The notes under the pieces are model-generated. The model had not been told where the DNA came from and made no database searches. It saw nothing but the letters and a program-made list of their open reading frames with translations. From Benincasa hispida (lineage: Eukaryota; Streptophyta; Magnoliopsida; Cucurbitales; Cucurbitaceae): DNA of 64,000 nt. The stretch spans positions 41,030,372-41,094,371 of the forward strand of contig NC_052350.1 in assembly GCF_009727055.1 (NCBI RefSeq), written 5' to 3'. This document shows positions 1 to 11,700 of the stretch, piece after piece. Every line of letters starts with the position of its first letter. Positions within the stretch are counted from its first letter, which is position 1. The translations under genes and the position numbers were made by a program.

Positions 1-284
1 TTTAAATGTGGGAATTCATCAAACAATCCTTGTACCTCCGGAGGAATTTCAACTTCTTGGCTTTCATTAGACTTCTCAGAAACACGTCCCAAAATATCAG
101 CCTCCCTTTCCTTCATCAAGGTTTTGCCACCGATTGTAATAAACAAGTGGCTGCTGTCTTTTTTTTTTTTTTTTTTCAAGTTAACTCCCTCTTCATTCTT
201 CTTATTCAATGGGAGTAATACAATCTTCTTATCCATCCATTGGAATTTGTATGTATTTTCTCTCCCTTTGTGTACGGCTCGAGT

Positions 285-575
285 GTCAAACTATCAAGGT
301 CTCCCTAGTAGAACATGGCATACATCCATGTCTAAAATGTCACAAACAATTTGATCTTTGTATCCCCTCCCAATTGAGAAGGGAACTGTACAAATTTCAT
401 TGACTAGAACTTCTCCGCCCTTCTTCACCCAACCAATCTTGTAAGGCTTGGATGAGCTTCCACCTGGAGATTCAAGGCTGCCGCTAGCTTTTTGGAGACA
501 AAATTCTCGCTACTTCCACTGTCTATAATGAAATTGCACACTTCGCCATTAATCGTGCACCGTGTCTTGAAAAGG
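285..575 (-). pseudogene. Aspartic protease (retropepsin) of gypsy element S
   Basis: The active-site motif IIDSGSSENFVS is readable with its Asp-Ser-Gly triad at 523-515. The downstream part (GRPWQFDT-like, near 300) has the usual Leu-Gly-Arg-Pro-Trp context. Reverse transcriptase and integrase would lie left of the window edge. Fragmentary but recognisable gypsy order gag-protease. Confidence 0.75.
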
Positions 576-699
576 CAATGTCATTGGGTTAGAATCTCCT
601 TTAGGAGCGATTAACATCCTTTAGAGAACACAAGATACTCTATCTCCATCATCCGGTTCAATAAACTCAATTTCCTTCTCCTCCTTCTTCTTCTTCTTC

Positions 700-1946
700 T
701 TCTTCCATGTAAGCCATTGTCTTTTTGTTGAGGACATGCATTGGATAGATGGCTAGCTTGGCCACATCGAAAACATTTTCCCAATGACTGCCTATTGTAA
801 GGATTCTAAGTTCTTTTCTTGCAGGCTGTCTCTGTTTTCTTCTCCTCGGCTCCTCCTTGATTTTCTCTCTCTTTTCCTTTGGTCGAAGATGGTGGATTTG
901 GCTGGTCGGATGTCTTATTTGCAGCATTCATTTTCCTACTTGTGGAGGCTTCTCAAGCAGCTCTTTTTGATGAATTCTTGGAGCGAATTTCATTCATCTC
1001 CTCCACGGTTTCAGTAAAAGAAATGGCCTCGGATAATAAGTGAAAAGGTTGTAGTTTTGCCTTTTCTTTGATGTCCATGCATAGGCCTCCAACAAATCGC
1101 GCAATCAAATGTTGCTCATTCTCAATCAAGTTTGTTCTTGCTTCTAGCCGGTGGAACTCTTCAATATAATCAGCCACCGACCATGCTCTTTGCCTACAAT
1201 TTTGATATTGGTTGTACAATGTTTGTTCATAGTTGGGAGGAAGAAACCGCTCTTTCATCAATATTTTCATCTTTTCCAACGACTGAATCGGCCGCTTGCC
1301 ATTTCTTCTCCAATTGATTTCAATTTGATCTCACCACACCGAGGTGCCGACTTTCAACTTTAAGGCCATTAGATTCACTTTCTTATGTCCAGGTGTATTC
1401 ACGTAGGTGAAGAAATTCTCCGTGTTCTTGATCCAATCAAGAAATGTCTCAATGTCACACTTCTCACTGTACATTAAGTCAATCTTCATTCCGTAGTCAT
1501 TTGAATCACCTCTCATCTCACATTCTCGCCTCTTCCTCTTCTTGGTACAAATAATTCTTCTTCTTGATCATATTCAATAGATAAGTCCCATTCTTGCTCT
1601 TCTTAAAATCTTTCTTGGACAATCATTGTCTTCTTGGATTTTCTTGGAGCTGTCTATGTCTTAGCTGTCCGCCACCTCTCCTTCCTCTTCCTCCCCATTC
1701 TCGAACGAATAGTTGAAAATTCTCTCGATTTTGAGGAGCTGCAGCCAGCATCTCAACTCTTCGAGTAAGGGTTTCCATACTTTCTTGAAGGCTCGTTAAT
1801 ATTCCATAAATTCCCTCCAATGAATTCTCAACAGACAACAAGCATCGTGTTGTAGTACTTGGAGAGAGGGTGGGGGTTTCTTCCACCTCTTGTTCTTGCT
1901 CGTGAATGTCTCTTCCGATTGGCAGATTGGCTCTTCTTCTGGCCAT
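700..1946 (-). pseudogene. Gag of gypsy element S, frameshifted
   Basis: Structural protein of the retrotransposon. From the likely start at 1946 (MARRRANLPIGR) the reading frame covers an N-terminal coiled region, then a retrotransposon gag core at about 1,279-953 (YNQYQNCRQRAWSVADYIEEF, FVGGL). A CX2CX4HX4C zinc knuckle (KCFRCGQASHLSNACP) is readable at about 781-733, but in a different frame from its flanks. At least three frame changes separate these blocks, so the gene is broken. Runs of GAA/GAG codons follow near 670-710. Confidence 0.8.
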
Positions 1947-1965
1947 TGGTCCCAAATCTTGGAGA

Positions 1966-1980
1966 GTTTTGATACCAAAA
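1966..1980 (-). other. Primer-binding site of element S
   Basis: Minus-strand TTTTGGTATCAAAAC resembles the initiator tRNA-Met complement TGGTATCAGAGC, and lies two to three bases inside the LTR end. Position and match fit a gypsy element. Confidence 0.6.
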
Positions 1981-1982
1981 TT

Positions 1983-2154
1983 TGGTGCCAAAAGACTTAT
2001 TCCTGAATGAAATGATTCTCTCTCAAAATGGGAGAGAAGGATCTTATTTATAAAATAAATTAGTTACAAGATGTCTAACTAACTATTACAACAACTAACA
2101 ATTAACTAACTCCTTCTTGATTATTTACAAAAAGGACCTTCCGGCCTTACACCA
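1983..2154 (-). mobile_element. 5' LTR of Ty3/gypsy-type element S (172 bp)
   Basis: On the minus strand the segment starts TGGTGTAAGG and ends GGCACCA, so the ends are short inverted repeats (TGGTG/CACCA). It is followed directly by a tRNA-Met-like primer site and gag. A TATA-like TTTATAAATAAG lies about 130 bp in. The outer flank at 2155-2159 is CATAG; the partner duplication would be left of the window. The element sits in CBP80 intron 10, in the same orientation as the gene. Confidence 0.7.
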
Positions 2155-2692
2155 CATAGTTAGGAACATTTCACACCTCTTTTGACAATGACGTGAATGG
2201 AAGATGATCTAATTTTATCGAAAATGGTCCTACTGTTTGTTTCTTCCCAACTAAAGCATGAAAGAGCAATCAGCAGAGCCTTTTCCCTATGAATCCTTCG
2301 CATCTACAATAACCTATGACCAAGAACTTTGACAGTATTTCAGTAACTTGAAAGGACTTTCTCTTATTTTCCTTCAATTTGTTTTCACAGATAGCTACTT
2401 CGAGAAAAACAGACAGCTTATCATAGAAAAACAAGCTAATAAATGGTGATTTTAAGTGCCTAATGACCTTCCCTTTACAGGCTAACTGATCATACTATCA
2501 AAAACAACGTTCTTAGAATATCCCTCCATGAACCAAACTGATTGATCAGCCATAACTTGAAGAGAGAAATGTCCATGCTTTGTATTCATTTTAAAATTAC
2601 AGATTCAAAAACAATGTTCTTGAAAATATCCTTCCATGAACCAAACTGATTAATCAGCCATTTACTCATCAGATTTGGAGAAATTAACGAAC
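2155..2692 (-). repeat. Intron 10 segment with a duplicated ~55-bp block
   Basis: No coding signal is seen. A block of about 55 bp occurs twice, at about 2,499-2,553 and 2,606-2,662 (both include CCATGAACCAAACTGATT followed by ATCAGCCAT), roughly 107 bp apart with a few substitutions. The second copy ends about 30 bp from the exon 10 donor site, so the duplication sits in the start of intron 10. Confidence 0.6.
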
Positions 2693-2763
2693 CAGCCATT
2701 GAGGAAAAGAAGCACGTCTAAAAGATACTCCTCCACGACAAAGCGATCAATAGGTTGTACATC
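2693..2763 (-). CDS. ABH1: CBP80 exon 10 (last one visible)
   Basis: Twenty-three codons plus two bases (DVQPIDRFVV...LFLNG then TG of a Cys or Trp codon). CAG acceptor at 2766-2764, GT donor at 2692-2691, phase 2. The next expected exon was not found between 1 and 2690, so intron 10 is at least 2.7 kb and contains a gypsy element. Confidence 0.92.
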
Positions 2764-5700
2764 CTGCAGCAATAAAGATTTAATTGAGGACCACGTACAA
2801 ATCTGGTATACATCATGTAGTCATAACCCAACAAAAAAATAATAATAATAACAAGGCTAAAAGAAAAGAAATACAAAACATTTTTTTGGTAAGAAACCGA
2901 ACTTAATTGAGAAAAAAGAAAGAATATACAATGAAATTAAAAAAGAAAACCCCAACAAATCCTTAGTATCACTTGGCTCTTAGAAGCAAGTACAGGACAT
3001 TTTTTCTTTGATGGAAAATTTTGACTTTAGAAATACAAGGGCATACACAAAGGTAAAGCCCCCACAAAAATAAAACAAGACAAGAGCCAAACTATTAGAA
3101 AAGGTATTATGGATAACATTGCGGTCACGGATGATCTAGTATCACATAAGAGAAAAACTCGACTTTCATAAGTAGAGGACATTATGGACGATCTAGTATT
3201 GCAAATAAAAAAATACTGAAGTTGGTTGTTATTTTGTTTGGAATAGAAGACTTAATATCAAAAGGATAGGTGAAAACTACGTATTAAATAAAGCACAGAG
3301 ATTTTGACACGATCATAGAGGGAAAGTTTTTTTAAACATAAGAATTCTTGGGGGGAAGCATTGTAACAAATACAGTATAGTATATTAATGTAACTAACCT
3401 ATATAGAACTCCATTAGTTACTTACATCTGTCCTCTATCGTGATGTGATGTACGTTTAGTTTGGAGCTCTCATATATATTGTTGAAAATAGGGCTATTAA
3501 CCTAGGGACATTTATGTAGTTGTGTAAGATCCATAAGGTTTCCTACTGTCTATTTATACAGTGTGTCCTTGTGTATTCAGTGTATAAAAATTTAAAAGAA
3601 TAAGAAAAGTCTTTATATCGTAGTTTTTCTCCCTATACTAGGGTTTCCACGTAACCTTGTTTTTCTTCTCTTCCCTATTCTTTATCTTTTAACATGGTAT
3701 CAGAGCGCGTTGACGAAACCCTAGCCGTTATAGAAAAGAATCAACCCCAATCTTCTTCTGCTGATGGGTCTTCGAGTTTTGACATGAAAATGGCAATCCG
3801 AGCAACTGTAAAAGAATGTTTTCAGGATGCCCTACCAGAGTTAATTTCTGTTGTCTAGTTGCAATCATCGGAAAGTTGCCATCAACCGATCGGATCTCTC
3901 CATGCAAAAACGAGCCGAACTCGGGAATCGCAAGTGGATCGTGCGGCCACGATCGAAGCTGGAGCTGGCCGCGAAGAACAGACGACCTACGATCGGAGCC
4001 ATCACTTGGAGAAGTCTGTTCAGATCGTGTTTATGTGTTTTTTGCTGGATTAAACCCAAAGTTCGATTGTGTCCATAGTCGGATATTGGGCCAGCGCCCG
4101 ACTCCTTCACTTGGAGAAGTCTGTTCTGAAATACGGCTAGAAGAGGATCGGTCGTGTGCCATGAATAAACCATTTCTACTATTGATGCAGCCGCCTTCAT
4201 CGCCAAGCCATCCGATACTGATAGTGATAAAAAACCTCCACCTGTTTGTGAACATTGTAAGAAGCTTTGGCATACAAAGGACCAATGTTGGAAATTACAC
4301 GGGAAGCCCCTAAATAGCAGGCAACGACAGTCTCATGACAAATCTAATACTAGTCTTGCCCTGGTAAGTGATTCAGTAGATGAACAATCTCAGAAACAAT
4401 CTTCTGGTGACAGTAAACACAGCTCGAGTACGGTTGGGGTGAGTGCAATTGCGCAGTCAGGTAATTTCCTTTCTTTTGGCCTGATTAGTATAAATGGTAA
4501 AAAACCATAGATTGTGGATTCAGGGGCTACTGATCACTTTACAAGCTCCTCAGATTTATTTATGTCATATAATCCAAGTGCTGGTAATGAGCGTATTCGA
4601 ATTGCAAACGGGTCTTTTGCCCCTGTTGCGGGAAAGAGCAATATCTCTCCGGTTAATGGTTTAATCCTATGTGATACCTTACATGTGCCTAAAATATCGT
4701 ATAATTTGTTATCTGTCAGTAAAATAACAAGAGATTTGAAGTGTAAGGCGATTTTCTCACCAGATTCCATTTTGTTTCAATAACAATTGGCATTGTCCGG
4801 AACGACAGGGGACTATACTTCCTTTCTGACGAAGCTTCCTCTAGGAATGATCACCAATCTGGGTTTATGTCTTTAAATTTCTCTGTTTCTGAACATGATG
4901 TTATGTTATGGCATTTCCGCTTAGGACATCCAAATTTTCAATATATGAATTATTTATTCCCTCATTTATTTCGTAATGCTAGTAATTCTTCTGTTAATTG
5001 TGATGTGTGTATTCATGCCAAGCAACATCGTGTTTCTTTCCATTTTCAGCCTTACAAAACCCTCGAGTCCGTTTTCTCTTGTTCATAGTGATGTATGGGG
5101 TCTCTCACCGGTTACTACTTCCACTGGAAAACGATGGTTTGTCACATTTATAAATGATCAGACCCGTCTCACTGGATTTTCCTTCTTACAAATAAATCTG
5201 AAGTGTCCTCTGTTTTCCAACAGTTTTACACAACTGTCGAAACTCAATTTAAAACAAAGATTGGGATTTTAAGAAGTGATAATGGGCGAGAATTTTTTAA
5301 TGTCTCCTTCAGAGAGTTTATTGTTTCTAAAGGTATTGTTCACCAGAGCTCGTGTGCTTACACTCCGCAACAAAATGGAGTAGCTGAGCGTAAAAATCGG
5401 CATCTGGTTGAAGTAGCCCGATCTCTCATGTTATCCACCACTCTTCCGTCGTACCTCTGGGGAGATGCAGTTCTCACTGCTGCTCACCTCATTAATCGGA
5501 TGCCCTCTCGTATTCTTAATCTTCATACTCCTTTAGAATTGTTTAAAGAGTCCTTTCCTACTACTCGATTGATTTCTGATGTTTCTCTTCGGATTTTTGG
5601 TTGTGTTGCTTTTGTTCACTCCCATGGTCCAAACCGCATGAAATATACTCCTCGTGCTCAGAAGTGTGTCTTTGTTGGATATCCACTTCATCAATGTGGA

Positions 5701-8700
5701 TATAAGTGTTATCACCCGTCATCTCGAAAATACTATGTCTCCATGGATGTCACCTTTCTCGAGGATCAGTCGTTTTTCTCTGTTAGTCATCTTCAGGGAG
5801 AGAACATAAATGAAGAGACTAACTGGTCATCTTATGCTATTCCTTTAGAGTAAGCGTCCATTCAAACCTTGTCTAACCTTAGTCCTAAGCATGATAGTCT
5901 GGTCCTTCCTACCAATCAAGTTCCTTGGAAAACTTACTACAGGAAGAATCTTAGGAAGGAAGCAATGTCGCCTATTGAACCAGAACTGCCGGCTCCAGTG
6001 CAGGAGTCAGACCCGCCATCAAGTTCAGGTACGTATATTCCTAATGATGTTGATATATGTATGGAGACTGATAAAGGCAAGCAAGACAAGGGGGAAGGAA
6101 GCAGTAATACTAAAAGAGTGATAGAAGGGGAAACTACAGAGGATGAAATGATTGAAGCTGCAGAGGATGAAATGATCCTTACTAATAATGATGTGGAAGA
6201 TACTACTGAAGTTTCTGATACACAGATAGTCAATCATGGTGAGGAGCCTGGAAAGGTGAAAGAACATGATGCATCACTTGATCTTCTTATAGCTCTGAGG
6301 AAAGGTACTCGTTCATGTACTAAATACCCTATGCATAGTTACATGACGTATAGTAATCTGGCATCCGAGTTCAAGGCATTTACTACTAGCTTGGACACTG
6401 AGGTGGTTCCAGATAACATAAGTGTTGCAATGAAAAAACCCAGAATAGCGGTCTGCTGTTATGGAAGAAATAAGAGCTCTGAAAAGAATAGAACCGAGAA
6501 CCGTGACTTTGCCTGAAGGGCACAAGACAGTTGGATGTAAATGGGTGTTTACTATAAAGTACAAATCAAATGGGACGATTGACCGGTACAAGGCTAGACT
6601 CGTTGCAAGAGGCTTTACTCAAACCTATGGAGTAGATTATTCTGAGACTTTTTCACCTGTGGCTAAACTTAACACAATCCAAGTGTTTTTGTCAGTTGTT
6701 GTGAGTCAATTTATGCAAGCTCCTTGTGAGGATCATACGATAGCAGTTGAACGTATTCTGCGGTATCTGAAAGGAACTCCTGGTAAAGGCCTAATGTTTA
6801 GGAAAACTGATAAACGATCTGTTGAAGCTTACACTGATTCTGACTGGGCAGGGTCTGTTGTTGATAGAAAATCTATGTCTGGGTATTGTACGTTTGTCTG
6901 GGGAAATCTAGTCACCTGGAGAAGTAAAAAACAAAGAGTTGTTGCTAGAATTAGTACTGAGGCTGAGTATCGGGCCACGAGTCTAGGGATTTGTGAAGAA
7001 ATCTGGTTGAAGAAAGTATTATCAGATCTCCAGCAAGATAATGAGCTTCCAATGAAATTGTTTTGTAATAATAAAGTTGCCATCAGTATTGCAAACAACC
7101 CAGTTCAACATGACAGAACTAAATACGTAGAGATAGACAGACACTACATTAAGGAGAGGTTGGACAGTGGAAACATATGCATCCCTTATATTCCTTCAAA
7201 CCAACAAGTTGCTGATGTACTTACAAAAGGGTTACTGAGACAAAATTTTAATTATTGTGTAAGCAAGTTGGACCTTGTCGATATCTATGCTCTAACTTGA
7301 GGGGGAGTGTTGAAAATAGGGCTATTAACCTAGGGACATTTATGTAATTATGTAAGACCCCTAGGGTTTCCTACTGTCTATTTATACAGTGTGTCCCTGT
7401 GTATTCAGTGTATAAAAATTTAAAAGAATAAGAAAAGTCTTTATATCGTGGTTTTTCTCCCTGTACTAGGGTTTCCACGTAACCTTGTTGTTCTTCTCTT
7501 CCCTATTCTTTATTTTTTAACATATATGTTTATACAGTGTGTCCCTGTGTATTCAGTGTATAAAAATTTAAAAGAATAAGAAAAGTCTTTATATCGTGGT
7601 TTTTCTCCCTGTACTAGGGTTTCCACGTAACCTTGTTGTTCTTCTCTTCCCTATTCTTTATTTTTTAACATATATGTTTATACATCCATCTAGTAAATGG
7701 AATGATATCGAGCATTCTCCCTTAATGTTATCTTCATTTACAATAGTCCCCAAAAAGTTTTCTTTTTGATTGAGACCAATAAAACAAATTTAGTCTCATC
7801 AACCATAACTCTTTACAAAAAGTCAGTCTTATTAACATATTTGTGAATAATATTAACAGGGTCAAGACAGAATGAAAGATATTAATGTCACAAAATAGAT
7901 AGTACCTCAAATTTACTAGATGGAAATATATTAAGTCGACGTATCCTTTGAGGATAATTTAACTCTGCATCATACTTCTGTTTACCATAAGTGATGCCAG
8001 ATAGTGTTGAAGGTGGATCAGGTTGCTCCGGACAGTTGATGGTTCCAAATTCATGAGACTTCCCAGCAACTAGTTGAGCTTCAAATAGAAGGTGAGGCCT
8101 TGGAACTATCACATGAAGAGAAGATAAATAATTACTGAAAATGCAAAATCTACTTGATAATGGAAGAAACAAGAAATTATCAATAACTTCTTAAAAAGTA
8201 AAATGCATTAAATCTTGGATAACTGATGGCAAACAATAGATCAACACTTAGTATTCTTTACTTCCTTTATTACTTTTTATTTTCAACTTCCCATTAAGAG
8301 GGAAAAGAAGAAAGATGTGGAGCTTCCAACTTCCAAGTGCCTAGCTTCTTTTTTTCCCTTTCTTTTTTTCTTTGATAAAAGACATCAATGGGAATATATT
8401 CAAAGGGAGAAAGAAAATACAGCCTAGGTGCCAGGGGTAGAGGGAACCCCTTCCGAAAACTACACCACAAGTGCCTGCCAATTACTTTCTTTTTTTAATA
8501 AGGACCTCCCAATGGTTAATAGTAATCTTCAAGCAGTAGTTACAAAAGAAGTTTTTGTGGAAGGCAATCCACCAAGAGTTCATATTCTGTATAAAATTAC
8601 AAAAGGAATTAAAGCATAAGGGCTTATCTTTGGACGATCTAATTCTTTCTTTCCATAAGTGCCACAAAAGATTCCTGAAGGAGCAAATACCCACCACCCT

Positions 8701-11700
8701 TTCTTTGCCTTTCAAATTCCACCCGGTAAGCCCTTCCATAAGCCAATCTTCAACCTTCCAGGGAGGCAAAAAGAAATGCCCACCAGACCAGCGGGGTAAT
8801 TCCAAGTACTAAAGGCATAATCACAATGAAGAACTAAATGATCTATAGACTCACTTTCAAACAAAGTCTGCAACCAAAGGATGAGAGAGGCAATCTTTGA
8901 ATTTACTTTGCAAGCTATCATTAGTGTTTAAGCTTTGGAAAGCCAACGACCAAAGGAAAACTTAAACTTTTGGTGGGTTTATAATTCTAAATCAAGCTAG
9001 TTAACTTTATGTTAGTCTTAGTTGGCCGAATGGATACTTTCTGAAGGGCTGACCTACTATAGTGGTTCCCTGAGCTTTCTAACTTATAGAGGATCTGGTC
9101 AATGTCGTTCCCTCTTTGGTCTGATCCAGTTTCATAACTAAAGCCAGCCAACCTATTGTTCAGCTCTTTGTCAAAGAGGCCTCTTCTGAAGTCTAAGTTC
9201 CATGTCTGACTTTCACAATCCCAACAGTCATGTATGGAAGCTCTTTTTTTGTTCAAAACAGAAAAGAAGTCAGGAAAGCTCATCATCAAAGGTTCCCGAC
9301 CAACCCAAATGTCCCAAACATCCTTCCAGAAGCTCACCTTCTTTCCACAACTGCTTTTAAACCTAGTGAACCTTTCAAAAAACAGGATAATTTTTAAAGT
9401 TATCAAATCCAACGTCTATTACCTTGTTTCTTTTTCAGCAGCATATTTGTCTGCCAACCAAAAGGGGAAACACCATAGATGCTAGTAATAATTCTCTTCC
9501 ACAATGGCTCATCTTCTTGTATGAAACTCCAAAGTTGGATCATTTACCATGGAACCTCTACCAGACTTATTCTACACCACAAACGCACTTCTAATACTCG
9601 CAGGTATATTTGCTTTTATTGTTATGTTGTTATAGACTCGAACCCTACAGGGGATCTCCAATACAACTTCACTCTTTGGGATCTCCTACAGCCATTTGAA
9701 GATTAAGACCAAGTTTTTCTTCCCTACATTGTCGATACCACAGGTAGCTAAAAAAGTCGCGCACAATCATGTGATCCTAAATTTCTACTAAATTTTGAAA
9801 TATCAATGAGCCAGTTGTGCTCATTTCCATATTTGACTTCAAGAAAATTGAGTCATAAGCCATTGTACTCTTTGGACATCCATGCCTCCTCTTGGTTTGA
9901 ATCATCCTTGAACAGCATCAGCCCAACTTTCTGCTCAACACGATTCCAAAGGGGGCAAGTCTCTTTGGGCACCCATGCCTCATCCTCGGGAGAACTCAAA
10001 TAAAACTTCACTGTCTTCTTCAAAGAAACCACTTTTTATAGGGATGTTCAATTTCTTAGAATGACCTCTCTTATTCTTTTTCTTTTTCTTTTTTTTATAT
10101 AGGAAAGAGAAACCATTAAATAAATATACAAAAGAAATCCTAGGCTATGTATGATTACAAAAAAATGTCCAATGCAATATGAAAGTACTAAGCTGTAATG
10201 ACAAAAAGGTGAGAACAGTTAACACCATCTTAGAACAGCTTGACATTCTTGCTATCCTCGAGTACAAGCAGACTCCTACTAGAACAAGGGTTGAACTCAT
10301 GTATCATTAAGTAGGTAATGTGGCCTTGAGGAAAAATCCTCCAAGAATCAATCATATAAATCTTTTATTAAAGTGATAATTGTTTCATACAAGAGGAAAA
10401 AACTCCTATTAATAGGTTCGAATGGGATCGGATGGACCTTTGTGGAAGCATATGGAAAATCAGGGGGCTTGCTCACAATGTGGGATGGAAGTGAGGTATC
10501 TCCAGTGGAATTTCTTAAAGGTGGGTACTCTCTATCTGTCAAATTCAAAACTTTATGTAACAATGATTGCTGGATGACAAATATATATGAAGCCACGAAT
10601 TATAGAGAAAGAAAATTCCTTTAGCCAGGGCTCACATCCTTATCTCACTATTGTTTGGAGCCTTGGTGTTTAGGGGGGAGATTTTAACATTACCAGGTGG
10701 ATTCACGAACGAATGCCCATTGGAAGATTAAAAGGGATAAGAAAATTCAACAAGTTCATTGAGGAAGCTGGTTTACTGGAAATTCCCTTATCAAATGGAC
10801 AATACACATGGTCAAGAGGAGGAAATTCAAGATCTCATTCCCTTATTGATCATTTTTTAGTCAATAAGGATTGGGACGAGCTGTTTTCAAACTCCACTGT
10901 TAGTAGGAAAGCAAGAGTTTTTTCAGATCATTTTCCATGGCTTTTGGAAACGGGATCGATTCATTAGGGTCCTAGTCCATTCAAGTTTTGTAACAGCTGG
11001 ATGTTAAATATTGCTTGCTCAAATCTCATCAAGAAAACGTTGGAGGAAGATCAATCGAGTGGTTGGGCTGGGTTTGCCATTAGCCCAAAATTGCGCAAAG
11101 TAAAGAAAAACACAAAAGCCTGGTTTTCAGAATTCGAAACGGAAAAGAAAAGGAAAGGAGAAAGACCTTATTTCTGAGTTAGAGTTCTTTGATTTGAAGG
11201 CTGATCAGGAAGCTCGCCCACCTTTGGAGGAAGGCATTCTGTTAGCAATCAAAGGTGAACTTCTGAATTTGTATTCTATGGAAGAAAGGAATTTAATTCA
11301 AAAAAGCAAACTGAATTGGCTGAAATTGGGAGATGAGAACACTGCCTTCTTTCATCGTTTTCTCTCAGCAAAAAAAAAGACGAAGTCTGATTACTGAATT
11401 GATGTCAGCTGATGGAGTTTCTATATGATCATTTGGGGCTATAGAAGATGAGATTTTATGCTACTTTGCTTCATTATACAAGAAATGCCCGGGTCCTAGA
11501 TCAATCCCCTCAAACATTAGATGGAAATAGGTAACAGCCCTTCAAAATTCTTTCATCACAGCACCATTTGAAGGAGAAGAAATCCTACATGCTATAAAGG
11601 CTCTAGGTAAAAATAAAGCACCCGGCCCCGACAGACTTACAGTTGATTTTTTCCTGGAATATTGGCAAGTGCTCAAGGTCATTTTCCAAAAATGTTCAAT

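Larger units (their letters stand above)
3480..7522 (+). mobile_element. Ty1/copia retrotransposon M, internally deleted, in CBP80 intron 9
   Basis: Complete outer structure. Two 215-bp LTRs begin TGTTGAAAATAG and end TTTTTAACA (or TCTTTTAACA), differing at about ten positions by eye. Flanking 5-bp duplications TATAT lie at 3475-3479 and 7523-7527. The primer-binding site TGGTATCAGAGC is at 3695-3706 and the polypurine tract GAGGGGGAG at 7299-7307. The order gag, protease, integrase, RT, RNase H is copia. Two large internal losses are visible: most of gag's central domain (near 4,020) and nearly all of RT including the YVDD site (near 6,695). It cannot be autonomous. It lies antisense to CBP80. 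Confidence 0.93.

Noticed and set aside
124..218. Short open frames over the T run near 161-177
   Set aside because: Antisense to the gypsy protease and caused by homopolymer sequence.
2501..2662. Duplicated block near exon 10 considered as a duplicated exon
   Set aside because: No open frame matching CBP80; both copies lie downstream of the donor.
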